Below, in pieces: positions 34,795 through 43,575 of a stretch of DNA of 47,492 bases (positions are counted from its first letter, which is position 1; each line of letters opens with the position of its first letter). Made by a program: the position numbers and the translations under genes. This DNA comes from an uncultured beta proteobacterium (GTDB lineage Bacteria > Pseudomonadota > Gammaproteobacteria > Burkholderiales > SG8-39). Under the pieces are notes generated by a model. The model was not told where the DNA came from. It did no database searches and was given only the letters and a program-made list of their open reading frames with translations. The stretch covers positions 1-47,492 of the forward strand of contig CAIOLO010000117.1 of the NCBI GenBank assembly GCA_903859155.1, read 5' to 3'.

Positions 34795-36293
34795 CCAAGC
34801 GACATGACCACGGTCTTGACCTCGGTGTAGAGCTCCAGTGCCTCGCGTCCCTTCTCGCGCCCCCAGCCGGACTGCTTGAAGCCGCCGAACGGAACGGCGG
34901 GATCGAGCGAGCCGTGCATGTTGACACCGACCGTGCCAGCACGGATGCGCCGCGCCATCTTGTGCGCGGTGCCCAGGTCGCGCGTCCAGACACTGCCCGC
35001 AAGGCCATAAATCGTGTTGTTCGCCTCGCGTGCGATGCGCTCGAGATCCTCATCGTCAAAGCGCGTGGCACACAGCACCGGCCCGAAAATCTCCTCGCGC
35101 ATCACCGACATTTCCTGGCGCGTATTGGTCAACACCGTCGGCGCCATGAAATAGCCCTCGGTTCCAATGCGGTTGCCGCCGGTCACCACGTTGACGCCGT
35201 CGCGGCGGCCCTGGTCCAGGTAGCCGCTGACGCGTTCGAGTTGCTCCTTGGATACCAGCGGCCCCATCTGGGTGCCGGCTTCCAATCCGTGGCCGACACG
35301 AATCTTTCCGGCTTCACCCGCGATACCCTCGACCATCCGGTCGAACACCTTGGCGTGCGCGTAGAGCCGCGAACCGGCGGCGCATACCTGCCCGGAGTTG
35401 CCGAATATGGCGCGCGCGGCGCCCGGTACCGCAAGCGAAAGATCGGCGTCGGGGAACACGATCACCGGCGATTTACCGCCCAGTTCCAGCGAGACTTTTT
35501 TCAGATTGCCCGAGGCCGCCTGCAATATCAGCCTGCCGACTTCCCCCGACCCGGTGAACGCCACCTTGTCCACGCCGGGATGCGCCGCAATGGCCGCGCC
35601 CGCGGTCGGGCCGAATCCGGGCAGAATGTTCACCACACCGTCAGGGAATCCGGCTTCCTGGATCAACTGACCCAGCCGCAAAGCCGTCAGCGGTGTCTGT
35701 TCCGCGGGCTTCAACACCACGGTGCAGCCGGTGGCCAGGGCCGGCGCAAGCTTCCACGCCGCCATCATCAGCGGCGAATTCCACGGAATGATCTGCCCCA
35801 CCACACCGATCGGTTCGCGCAGCGTGAAAGCATGGAAATTTCCGGGCGTGGAGATCTGGATGGTTTCCCCGTTCAGCTTGGTGGCCCATCCGGCCGTGTA
35901 GCGCAGCACCTCGATGCAGAACATGAGTTCCCCCATGCGCATCTGCGCCAGCGGCTTGCCGCAATTCAGGCTCTCCAGCTGCGCCAGTTCATCGGCATGC
36001 TGCTCCATCAGATCCGCCAGCTTCCACATCAGCTTGGTGCGCTCGCTGCCGGACATCTTCGGCCAGGGCCCGCTCTCGAACGCCTTGCGCGCCGCTGCAA
36101 CGGCAGCGTCGACATCGGCCGCGTCGCACTCGGCGACCTGGGCAATCACCTTGCCGGTACCGGGATCAAACGTATCGAATACCTTGCCCGACTTCGCGCC
36201 AACCCATTGCCCGCCTATCAAGGCCAGATGCTTCGATGCGAGAAACGCTTTTGCCGCGTCTCCCAGGCGGGGATCGATGTCACGAGCATTCAT
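34791..36293 (-). CDS. NAD(P)-dependent aldehyde dehydrogenase
   Basis: This 500-aa aldehyde dehydrogenase has general base E270 (S-L-E-L-G-G-K-S-P) and catalytic C304 (G-N-S-G-Q-V-C-A-A). W-N-S-P-L-M-M-A-A and F-T-G-S-G-E-V-G are the nucleotide-fold landmarks. It resembles betaine/phenylacetaldehyde dehydrogenases, but the substrate is not fixed by sequence. The start at 36293 is preferred because AGGAG precedes it by 7 nt. A longer frame reaches 36401. Its stop overlaps the downstream stub as ATGA. Confidence 0.94.
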   Translation of the reverse strand: MNARDIDPRLGDAAKAFLASKHLALIGGQWVGAKSGKVFDTFDPGTGKVIAQVAECDAADVDAAVAAARKAFESGPWPKMSGSERTKLMWKLADLMEQHADELAQLESLNCGKPLAQMRMGELMFCIEVLRYTAGWATKLNGETIQISTPGNFHAFTLREPIGVVGQIIPWNSPLMMAAWKLAPALATGCTVVLKPAEQTPLTALRLGQLIQEAGFPDGVVNILPGFGPTAGAAIAAHPGVDKVAFTGSGEVGRLILQAASGNLKKVSLELGGKSPVIVFPDADLSLAVPGAARAIFGNSGQVCAAGSRLYAHAKVFDRMVEGIAGEAGKIRVGHGLEAGTQMGPLVSKEQLERVSGYLDQGRRDGVNVVTGGNRIGTEGYFMAPTVLTNTRQEMSVMREEIFGPVLCATRFDDEDLERIAREANNTIYGLAGSVWTRDLGTAHKMARRIRAGTVGVNMHGSLDPAVPFGGFKQSGWGREKGREALELYTEVKTVVMSLG

Positions 36294-36529
36294 GGTTTTA
36301 CTCCTGTCAATTGAAAACGGTGGCCGGCGGATTTCTTCAGGCCGGCCGAAGAAAAATGGTGGACTGCGCCGCGGACCCGGGCACGACCCGGACCCGCCCA
36401 TTTTAGTCCCGTGAGGCCCAATCTAGACAGACCCCCAACCGCTACGACTGGAATCGGTGCGGCAAAAGAGTCATACTTTGCGTGATTTCACGCAGTACAA
36501 CACAGACAGTCACACATCACTGGACACCC

Positions 36530-37093
36530 ATGAAAACCATCGGCCCCGAGGGATTCAACGAGGACAAATCCCCGCTGACCATTGCAGCCATCGTCTATGC
36601 CGGGCATGGTTCGTCCAACCAACTGCTCGCCGACTTCGCGCGCCATCTGCAGGCGAGCGGCTGGCGTGTGCGCGGGGTCATCCAGGACCACCTGCCGCCG
36701 GACCGGGGCGTCAAATGGCAAAAGGTCCTGGTCGATCTCGACGACAACAGGCAGTTCCCCATTTCGCAGCGACTCGGCCCGGGTTCGGTCTCCTGCAGCA
36801 TCGACCCCGGCGGCGTTGCCGCGGCGAGCATCGCGCTGCGACGCGGCTTGAACGAGGACACCGACATCGCCGTTGCCAACCGCTTCGGTGAGCTGGAGGC
36901 AAACGGGGGCGGCCTTGCCGCGGAAATGCTGGCACTGATGGAAAATCGGGTGCCTTTGCTGACCATGGTCTCGGAGAAATACCTCGACGATTGGCGGCGC
37001 TTCACCGGCGGCGCCGCCACGGAGCTGCCGGCGCAACGCGAAGCCCTGGAGTCCTGGTTCGCCGCCCTCCATCTGAAGGCGCGCAGTGCATAA
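36530..37093 (+). CDS. DUF2478 domain protein
   Basis: This 187-aa protein of uncertain function has A-A-I-V-Y-A-G-H-G-S near the start and a C-terminal block N-R-F-G-E-L-E-A-N-G-G-G-L. The block V-P-L-L-T-M-V-S follows it. It fits DUF2478 as I recall it, a family reported near molybdenum transport genes. No classical P-loop or signal peptide is visible. Transcription diverges from the aldehyde dehydrogenase. The start is uncertain: 36530 has no clear Shine-Dalgarno, and 36482 is an in-frame alternative. Confidence 0.65.
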   Translation: MKTIGPEGFNEDKSPLTIAAIVYAGHGSSNQLLADFARHLQASGWRVRGVIQDHLPPDRGVKWQKVLVDLDDNRQFPISQRLGPGSVSCSIDPGGVAAASIALRRGLNEDTDIAVANRFGELEANGGGLAAEMLALMENRVPLLTMVSEKYLDDWRRFTGGAATELPAQREALESWFAALHLKARSA

Positions 37094-37113
37094 TTGAGTC
37101 AACTTAAATAATT

Positions 37114-37138
37114 ATTTACTTATTTGGCATAAGTAAAT
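37114..37138. repeat. AT-rich palindrome between convergent genes
   Basis: ATTTACTTA and TAAGTAAAT form a perfect 9-bp stem around a 7-nt loop. It sits in an AT-rich gap (about 37094-37173) that differs from the GC-rich neighbours. It could be a bidirectional terminator or an operator. Confidence 0.5.
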
Positions 37139-37173
37139 GGTTATTTTTCATCCAATTTTGGGATATAACTGCC

Positions 37174-38952
37174 TTACGCATCCTGCGACGCCGGCGCAAT
37201 CACCGGCAGCAGCACATGCGAAGGATGGCCTGCATCGCAATGCAGCGTCACCTTGCCGCCGAAGATACTCGCCGGCCGGTCGCGCGGATCATCATGAAAG
37301 AACGGCCCGACGCCGTTGGGCACCACCGGCCCGACGCGCTGGTGGGCCAGCGGAATCTTTCCCGCCGCCGCATGCTGATAATCCCGGCCGCGCACCGTCA
37401 ATGCCAAGCGGAATCCCGCTGGGATGGCAATGCAGGTGGGCCAGATTTCGATGTCGAGCTGGACGATCTCGCCCGGCTTGAGCGGCTGTTTTTCATCGTG
37501 GCTGTGGTAGGGGCGAGAGGGCGTGGAGAGTTTCGCATCGAGCTTGCGCTGCGATGCGCGCAACCAGCCCAGGCCCACCGGCGTCAGGGGATCCACCACG
37601 CCAAAAAACGACACCTCTTTGAGATCCGGTGAAAACACGCGCAATACCAGAAACAGATCCGCGTCGGTGGTGGACGAGGAAACGAACAGCCTGGCCGCAA
37701 CCGGCCCGGTGATTTCAGTCGGCGCGGCCAGGGGCGGCGTCATGAAGGTCACGCCCTCCCCGAGCGCTTCGTAGGTGAGCGTGCCATCGCCGGGCGCATC
37801 CGGGCGCAGCGCGCCGAGGGCTGGATCCAGGTAGTAGCGGATCCATTGCGTGCGTGCGAGGGGCCATTCCTGTTCGGCGCGTTCGACGAAGCGATTCCCA
37901 GGATGGCGTATCTGCAGAGCGACAGGCGGCTGATGCTCCTTCCAGCCGTTGGCTTCGCCCTTGAGGTAGTGCGCGAAAAAGCGCTTCTGCAGGCGCACGC
38001 CATAGTCGGAGTAGAAATGCGTCCAGTGCTCCAGCCCGTGGGCCTCCAGCCATTTCTCCTGCGAAGCAGCGCGCGTGAACGCCTCGATGTTGCCGCGAAG
38101 ATGTATCCCTTGCGCGCCCCAGTTGGCTGCGGAAAGAAACGGCACGGTAACCTTGGACCAGTCCGGCGACCGCGACTTGTGAAAATCGTCATCCAGCGGA
38201 TGCGCCAGGTGGTCGGCGCCGATATCGGCTCGCCTGGCGCCGAGTTCCTCTTCGGTCAACGTCGCCGGACCCGCCACCCATTCGCCGGTGACGCGGCTGC
38301 GCGAGCCGCGCCTGCCCACGCCATGCTGCACCGTCTTGATCTGCAGGTCGACGATGTAGGGCGCAAAGGTGCAAAGGATGCCGCCGTGGCGCGACCACTC
38401 GCGGTAGGAGTCTGCAGCGCCCTCCCAGGCGCACATGGCGGCCAGGTGCGGCGGTTGCAGCGAAGCCACCAGCCACTGGTTCATCGCGTAGTAGGAAATG
38501 CCGCACAGACCGACCTTGCCCGATGACCAGGGCTGCGCCGCCGCCCATTCGATGGCGTTGTAAATATCTTTCACCTCGCGCGGCGAAAACAGATCCATGA
38601 TTCCCTGCGAGCGCCCGGCTCCGCGCGAATCGACGCGCACGCAGGCATAACCGTCGGGCACCCATTTCTCGGGATCCACGGTTTCCCAGCATTGGTATTT
38701 CTGCGAGGTGCCGGCGGCCACCTCGGGAAAATCCGCCACCAGCTTGTTGTAGGCAAAGCCAAAACCATCCTGAAACGCCAGCCCTTTGCCGTAGGGGCCG
38801 CAGGTGAGGATGACCGGCACCCTGCCCTGCGCAATCGGGCGGAATATGTCGGCGCGCAGTTCAAGGCCATCGTCCATCCTGATGGGCACATCCCAGTCGA
38901 TGCGCATGCCGTCACGGATCTCGGTTTTGGATTCGGGCATTGATGAAGCCAT
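37174..38952 (-). CDS. CocE/NonD family X-Pro dipeptidyl-peptidase-like hydrolase
   Basis: This 592-aa serine hydrolase of the CocE/NonD family has an alpha/beta hydrolase core over about 30-340. The nucleophile is S153 in C-G-I-S-Y-Y-A, where many members have G-x-S-Y-x-G. V-D-S-R-G-A-G-R-S-Q-G precedes it. The C-terminal jelly-roll domain runs from about 370 to 590 (L-D-I-E-I-W-P-T, L-A-L-T-V-R-G). Members hydrolyse esters or amides and the substrate here is unknown. No signal peptide is visible. M5 (38940) is an alternative start. The gene converges with DUF2478 and diverges from the fused oxidoreductase. Confidence 0.9.
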   Translation of the reverse strand: MASSMPESKTEIRDGMRIDWDVPIRMDDGLELRADIFRPIAQGRVPVILTCGPYGKGLAFQDGFGFAYNKLVADFPEVAAGTSQKYQCWETVDPEKWVPDGYACVRVDSRGAGRSQGIMDLFSPREVKDIYNAIEWAAAQPWSSGKVGLCGISYYAMNQWLVASLQPPHLAAMCAWEGAADSYREWSRHGGILCTFAPYIVDLQIKTVQHGVGRRGSRSRVTGEWVAGPATLTEEELGARRADIGADHLAHPLDDDFHKSRSPDWSKVTVPFLSAANWGAQGIHLRGNIEAFTRAASQEKWLEAHGLEHWTHFYSDYGVRLQKRFFAHYLKGEANGWKEHQPPVALQIRHPGNRFVERAEQEWPLARTQWIRYYLDPALGALRPDAPGDGTLTYEALGEGVTFMTPPLAAPTEITGPVAARLFVSSSTTDADLFLVLRVFSPDLKEVSFFGVVDPLTPVGLGWLRASQRKLDAKLSTPSRPYHSHDEKQPLKPGEIVQLDIEIWPTCIAIPAGFRLALTVRGRDYQHAAAGKIPLAHQRVGPVVPNGVGPFFHDDPRDRPASIFGGKVTLHCDAGHPSHVLLPVIAPASQDA

Positions 38953-39067
38953 GATTCAAGAATGGAAACGCCGCAGTTTAAGCATCGAAAACCGGCCAGG
39001 TCAATCGCCGCGGACCTGCGCTATGCTGCGACCTGTCGCGATACCCAATCAACGGCGGGAGCCCCCC

Positions 39068-42000
39068 ATGGGCGATATACCTAAACTCGATTTTTCACAA
39101 GCCTCGCTCGAGGACAAGTACGCGCTGCGCGAAGGCCTGGTGTTGATGACCGGCCTGCAGGCGCTGGTGCGCGTGCCGCTCGAGCAGCGCATTCGCGATG
39201 AAGCGGCCGGCCTGCGCACCGCGGGATTCATCTCCGGATATCGCGGTTCGCCGCTGGGACGCTACGACCTGGAACTGTGGCGCGCCAAATCGCGCCTGAA
39301 AGAACGCGGCATACATTTTCAGCCGGGCATCAATGAGGACCTGGCCGCCACCTCGGTATGGGGCTCGCAGTTCGTCGGTTCCTTCCCTGGCGCTAAAGTC
39401 GACGGGGTTTTCGGCATCTGGTACGGGAAAGGTCCGGGCCTGGACCGCAGCGGCGATCCGCTGCGTCACGCCAATCTCGCCGGCAGCAGCCCCCTGGGGG
39501 GGGCATTGATTCTGGCGGGGGACGACCACACCGCCAAATCCTCCACCACGGCGCACCAGAGCGACTATCTGCTGATGGGCTTGGGTACGCCCACGCTCTA
39601 CCCCGCAAATGTGCAGGAAATCTACGAATTCGGCCTGCACGGCCTGGCCATGAGCCGCCATTCGGGATGCTGGGTGGCGCTGAAACTGGTGACCGATATC
39701 GTCGAGAGCGCCGGCACCGTGCTGGTGGGCGCAGCGCACCCGCCGGTACAGGTCCCGGTACGACAAAGCGACCTCTCTCCGCATATCCGGGTGCTCGATC
39801 CCGCTGCGGCGCGCGAGGCGCGTCTGCTCAACCTGAAGCTGCCGGAGGCCCTCGCCTATGCACGCAGCAACCAGCTGAACCGCATCGAGCAATATGGCCA
39901 AGGCACGCCGCGCCTGGGTTTGGTCACCGCAGGCAAATCCTACGCCGACACCCGCCAGGCCATGATGAAGCTGGGCATTGCTGCCGGGGGCTCGGCGCCA
40001 TTGCGGCTGTTGAAGCTTGGCATGATCTGGCCGCTCGACCCGGTGATCGTCGCCGAATTCGCCGCAGGACTGGATGCGATCCTGGTCGTGGAGGAAAAAC
40101 GTCCGGTCCTCGAGCATCAGCTGAAAACCATCCTCTACGACGCGCCTGCCGCCGCAAGACCGAGGATTGTCGGCAAATACGAGCACGCCAATGAATGGTC
40201 GCCCGGGCGCGGCGCGCCGGTGCTGCCGGCGACCTTCGAACTGACCGCAGACCTGATCGCGCCGGTGCTTGCGCATTTCATGGGACTGGAGATCGCCGAC
40301 AGCCTTGCGCCGCCGCCAAAGCCGGCGGGCAATGCTCCGCTGCGCAGCCCGCACTTTTGCTCCGGCTGTCCGCATGGCACCTCCACGCAACTGCCCGAGG
40401 GCAGCCGCGCGCTGGCGGGCATCGGATGCCACGGCATGGCCACACAGCGCCGGCCGCAAACGACATTCACCATGTCCCACATGGGCGGCGAAGGCGGCCT
40501 GTGGTTCGGGCAGGCGCCCTTCAGCGATGAAAAACACATTTTCGCCAACATGGGCGATGGCACCTATTTCCATTCGGGGTTTCTCGCCATACGCCAGGCG
40601 ATCGCAGCCGGTGTGAACATGACCTACAAACTGCTGGTCAACGGCTTTGTCTCCATGACCGGCGGACAGCCCATAGAGGGCACCCTGAGCGTGGCGCAAC
40701 TGGTGCAGGAACTGCAGGCCGAAGGAGTGAGCCGCATCGTGGTGGTTACCGATGACGTGGAAAAATACGCCTCGGTCAGCCTCAACGGCAATACGCCGGT
40801 GCGCCATCGCAGCGCGCTCGACCTGACGCAACGCGAATTGCGCGAAGTGCCCGGCGTCAGCATCCTGATCTACGAACAGCAATGCGCCACCGAACGCCGC
40901 CGCATGCGCAAGCGCGGCGCCGCCGAAGACCCGCCCAGAAGGGCCTTCATCAACACGGCGGTGTGCGAAGGCTGCGGCGATTGCAGCACGGTGTCCGGCT
41001 GCCTGTCGATCGAACCGCAGGAGACCGAGCTGGGACGCAAGCGTCGCATCAACCAGTCCAGCTGCAACAAGGATTTTTCCTGCGTTGAAGGGTTTTGCCC
41101 GGCCTTTGTCACCGTCAATGGCGGCAGGCTGCGTGCCAGGGCGGGCGCGGCAACGGCGGATCGTATTGCGCCTCCGGATCTGCCGCAGCCGCGGATCCCC
41201 GGCCTTGCGCAGCCCTTTGCGATGCTGGTCACCGGAATCGGCGGTACCGGCGTCATCACCATCGGTGCCGTGATTATCCAGGCCGCGCACCTGGACGGCA
41301 ACGCGGCCTGCGCGCTGGATGTCACCGGCCTTGCGCAGAAATACGGCGCGGTCATGTCGCATGTGCGCATCGCCGCTTCGGGCGGCCACCTGCATGCGCC
41401 GCGACTGGCATCGGGCGAAGCCGACCTGCTGATCGGCAGCGACCTGCTGGTGGCAGCCAGCGACGAGGCCCTGGCCCTGCTGCGGCGTGACCGGACCTAT
41501 TCGATCGCCAATGCCGACCTGGTCCCGACCGGCGAATTCACCATGAATCCGGACTGGAATGCAGACCCTGCCATGCTGCAGGAGCGCATCGCCGCCGCCA
41601 GCGCACACGCCGTGCCGGTCGATGCGGCGCGGGTTGCGACGGCGCTGCTCGGCGACGCCATTGCCGCCAACATGTTTCTACTCGGCTTTGCCTGGCAACA
41701 GGGCCGCCTGCCCGTCAGCCTGGCGGGCATCGGACGCGCCATCGAATTGAACGGCGTGGCGGTCAGGATGAACCTGGAGGCGTTTGCCTGGGGACGGGCC
41801 TACGCGGCCGACCCTCAGGCGGTGGAGCGGCTGGTGGCACCGACCAATGTGATTCGCTTCGTACCGCGGAAAAACCAGAACCTGGAAGAACTACTCGCCC
41901 ATCGAACCGCCTTGCTGAGCGATTATCAGTCCGCTGCGTACGCGCAGCGCTACCACGGCAGGATCGAGGCAATTCGCAGTGCCGAAGAGGCGGCCGGCGG

Positions 42001-42535
42001 CAGCGGGGTACTCGCAAAAACCGTCGCACGCTATTACTACAAGCTGCTCGCACACAAGGATGAATTCGAGGTGGCGCGCCTTCATGCCCACCCAGATTTC
42101 CACGCGCAACTGGAGCAGACGTTTGAGGGCGGGTACCGCCTGCACTTCCATTTCGCGGGCGGCCCCTTCGGCGCCATCAACGCGGCAACCGGCAAGTTGG
42201 TGAAAAAGGAGCTCGGACCCTGGATGCTGCGGGCATTGCGCCTGCTGGCGGCAATGCGTTTTCTGCGCGGCAGCCTGCTCGACCCGTTTCGCAACAGCCC
42301 GGAACGCAAACTCGGCGCCGAACTGCTGGCGCAATATGAAGCGGATCTGGCGCTGATCGAAAACACTCTGCGGCAAGACGGGCATGCCCCCGCCGTGGCG
42401 CTCGCCGCATGGCCCGAGCAGGTGCGCGGCTATGGCCATGTGCGCGCGGCGCATGCGCAACGCGCGCGCGCCGAACGGGAAACGCTGCTGGCACGGCTTA
42501 CTGCGGCGCCGGTGCGGATGGCGGTGAACTCCTGA
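39068..42535 (+). CDS. indolepyruvate:ferredoxin oxidoreductase, fused alpha/gamma type
   Basis: This 1155-aa enzyme uses TPP and Fe-S to oxidise aryl or branched-chain 2-oxoacids to acyl-CoA. The N-terminal part (to about 600) has F-I-S-G-Y-R-G-S-P-L-G, C431-x-x-C434 (F-C-S-G-C-P-H-G) and the TPP motif G-D-G-T-Y-F-H-S-G near 495. A Cys cluster (C633, C636, C639) starts a ferredoxin-like section. The gamma domain (V-T-G-I-G-G-T-G-V-I-T-I-G) starts near 719. The start is chosen at GGGAG plus ATG. A longer in-frame region from 38804 is rejected because it overlaps the divergent hydrolase gene. Confidence 0.92.
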   Translation: MGDIPKLDFSQASLEDKYALREGLVLMTGLQALVRVPLEQRIRDEAAGLRTAGFISGYRGSPLGRYDLELWRAKSRLKERGIHFQPGINEDLAATSVWGSQFVGSFPGAKVDGVFGIWYGKGPGLDRSGDPLRHANLAGSSPLGGALILAGDDHTAKSSTTAHQSDYLLMGLGTPTLYPANVQEIYEFGLHGLAMSRHSGCWVALKLVTDIVESAGTVLVGAAHPPVQVPVRQSDLSPHIRVLDPAAAREARLLNLKLPEALAYARSNQLNRIEQYGQGTPRLGLVTAGKSYADTRQAMMKLGIAAGGSAPLRLLKLGMIWPLDPVIVAEFAAGLDAILVVEEKRPVLEHQLKTILYDAPAAARPRIVGKYEHANEWSPGRGAPVLPATFELTADLIAPVLAHFMGLEIADSLAPPPKPAGNAPLRSPHFCSGCPHGTSTQLPEGSRALAGIGCHGMATQRRPQTTFTMSHMGGEGGLWFGQAPFSDEKHIFANMGDGTYFHSGFLAIRQAIAAGVNMTYKLLVNGFVSMTGGQPIEGTLSVAQLVQELQAEGVSRIVVVTDDVEKYASVSLNGNTPVRHRSALDLTQRELREVPGVSILIYEQQCATERRRMRKRGAAEDPPRRAFINTAVCEGCGDCSTVSGCLSIEPQETELGRKRRINQSSCNKDFSCVEGFCPAFVTVNGGRLRARAGAATADRIAPPDLPQPRIPGLAQPFAMLVTGIGGTGVITIGAVIIQAAHLDGNAACALDVTGLAQKYGAVMSHVRIAASGGHLHAPRLASGEADLLIGSDLLVAASDEALALLRRDRTYSIANADLVPTGEFTMNPDWNADPAMLQERIAAASAHAVPVDAARVATALLGDAIAANMFLLGFAWQQGRLPVSLAGIGRAIELNGVAVRMNLEAFAWGRAYAADPQAVERLVAPTNVIRFVPRKNQNLEELLAHRTALLSDYQSAAYAQRYHGRIEAIRSAEEAAGGSGVLAKTVARYYYKLLAHKDEFEVARLHAHPDFHAQLEQTFEGGYRLHFHFAGGPFGAINAATGKLVKKELGPWMLRALRLLAAMRFLRGSLLDPFRNSPERKLGAELLAQYEADLALIENTLRQDGHAPAVALAAWPEQVRGYGHVRAAHAQRARAERETLLARLTAAPVRMAVNS

Positions 42536-42586
42536 GCTTGGCAGAGCTTTAATCAAGCGTCGCGCTTCGCCTTGGCGGCCACTTTT

Positions 42587-42634
42587 CCCGTCAATTTGTA
42601 AAGTTGCAAAAGCGCAACTTTACAAATTGACGGG
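42587..42634. repeat. perfect 21-bp inverted repeat
   Basis: The arms 42587-42607 and 42614-42634 are exact reverse complements (outer end CCCGTCAATTTG, inner end AAGTTGC) with a 6-nt spacer. It lies in the convergent gap between the fused oxidoreductase and the SDR gene. Neither side has a U tract after the stem, so it is not a standard intrinsic terminator. Confidence 0.9.
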
Positions 42635-42713
42635 ACGTAAACAAACCCAAACCAAGTTCTTCGCCTGATATATCAACTCTTCGCTGGTCTGTGACTGACT
42701 TGCTGCGGGGCTT

Positions 42714-43493
42714 TCAAAAGGTGCCCGGATAAGTCCCGCCGTCGATCAGCATATTCTGCCCGGTGATGTAGCCGGCCTGGGCGCTGCAAAGAAATGCGCA
42801 CAGTTCACCGAACTCATCCGGGTTGCCGAAACGCCCCGCCGGCAATTGCCCGAGTCTCTCGGCGCGGACTGCCTCGACGCTCATGGAACGGGCTTTTGCC
42901 GAGAATTCGAAGTTGCTGCGTATCCGGTCGGTATCGAACACACCCGGCAGCATGTTGTTGATGGTGACGTTGTGCTTCACCACCGAGCGGGACACTCCTG
43001 CGACGAAACCGGTCAGTCCGCTGCGCGCGCCGTTGGACAATGCCAGGATGTCGATCGGGGCCTTGACCGCGCTGGAGGTGATATTGATGATACGGCCGAA
43101 GCGCCGGGCGATCATGCCGTCCACGGTCGATTTGATCAGCTCGATCGGCGTGAGCATGTTGGCGTCGAGCGCCCGGATCCAGTCGTCGCGGCTGAATTTG
43201 CGGAAATCACCCGGCGGCGGTCCACCGGCGTTGGTCACCACGATATCCGGCTGCGGGCAGGCGGCCAGCGCCGCGGCGCGCCCTTGCGCGGTGGTGATAT
43301 CCGCGGCCACCGGTGTGACCTTCGATCCGCCAAGCGCCTGAAGCTCGCGCGCCGCCGCCTCGATGGTGGCGGCAGTCCGGCCAACGATGGTAAGCTCGCA
43401 GCCCTCGCGCGCCAGCGAAGTCGCGCAACCCCGACCCAGGCCCTTGCTCGCGCCGCAAACCAGCGCTTTTTTTCCTCTAATCCCCAGTTCCAT
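42714..43493 (-). CDS. SDR family oxidoreductase with atypical active site
   Basis: This 259-aa short-chain dehydrogenase has a cofactor motif G-A-S-K-G-L-G (14-20), the N-A-G motif (88-90) and I-N-I-T-S-S around the usual catalytic Ser. The expected Y-x-x-x-K is replaced by S153-N-G-A-R157 (A-L-S-N-G-A-R-S-G-L). It resembles the 3-oxoacyl-ACP-reductase-like subgroup that lacks the classical Tyr/Lys pair. The C-terminal G-Q-N-M-L-I-D-G-G is normal. It diverges from moaA, 82 bp away. The product may be inactive or use other chemistry. Confidence 0.9.
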   Translation of the reverse strand: MELGIRGKKALVCGASKGLGRGCATSLAREGCELTIVGRTAATIEAAARELQALGGSKVTPVAADITTAQGRAAALAACPQPDIVVTNAGGPPPGDFRKFSRDDWIRALDANMLTPIELIKSTVDGMIARRFGRIINITSSAVKAPIDILALSNGARSGLTGFVAGVSRSVVKHNVTINNMLPGVFDTDRIRSNFEFSAKARSMSVEAVRAERLGQLPAGRFGNPDEFGELCAFLCSAQAGYITGQNMLIDGGTYPGTF

Positions 43494-43575
43494 TGCGGTC
43501 TTTCCCGGTTTTCAATGTGAAGTACGCAAACTAACAGAATGAGATTGGCACGCCAAGCAAGGTAGACTTGACTCC

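Noticed and set aside
34674-36314. 546-codon open frame on the plus strand
   Set aside because: It is antisense to the aldehyde dehydrogenase, Arg/His-rich and without recognisable domains.
38804-39067. Upstream extension of the fused oxidoreductase
   Set aside because: It overlaps the divergent hydrolase gene, has no family similarity, and the ATG at 39068 has a good GGGAG.
39095-41608. 837-codon open frame on the minus strand
   Set aside because: It lies antisense to the well-supported fused oxidoreductase. The translation is Arg/His/Gln/Ala-rich with no motif, as expected from GC-rich codon bias on the opposite strand.
42587-42634. Ordinary intrinsic terminator
   Set aside because: No run of U follows the stem on either strand and the stem is unusually long and perfect. 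It was kept as an unexplained inverted repeat instead.
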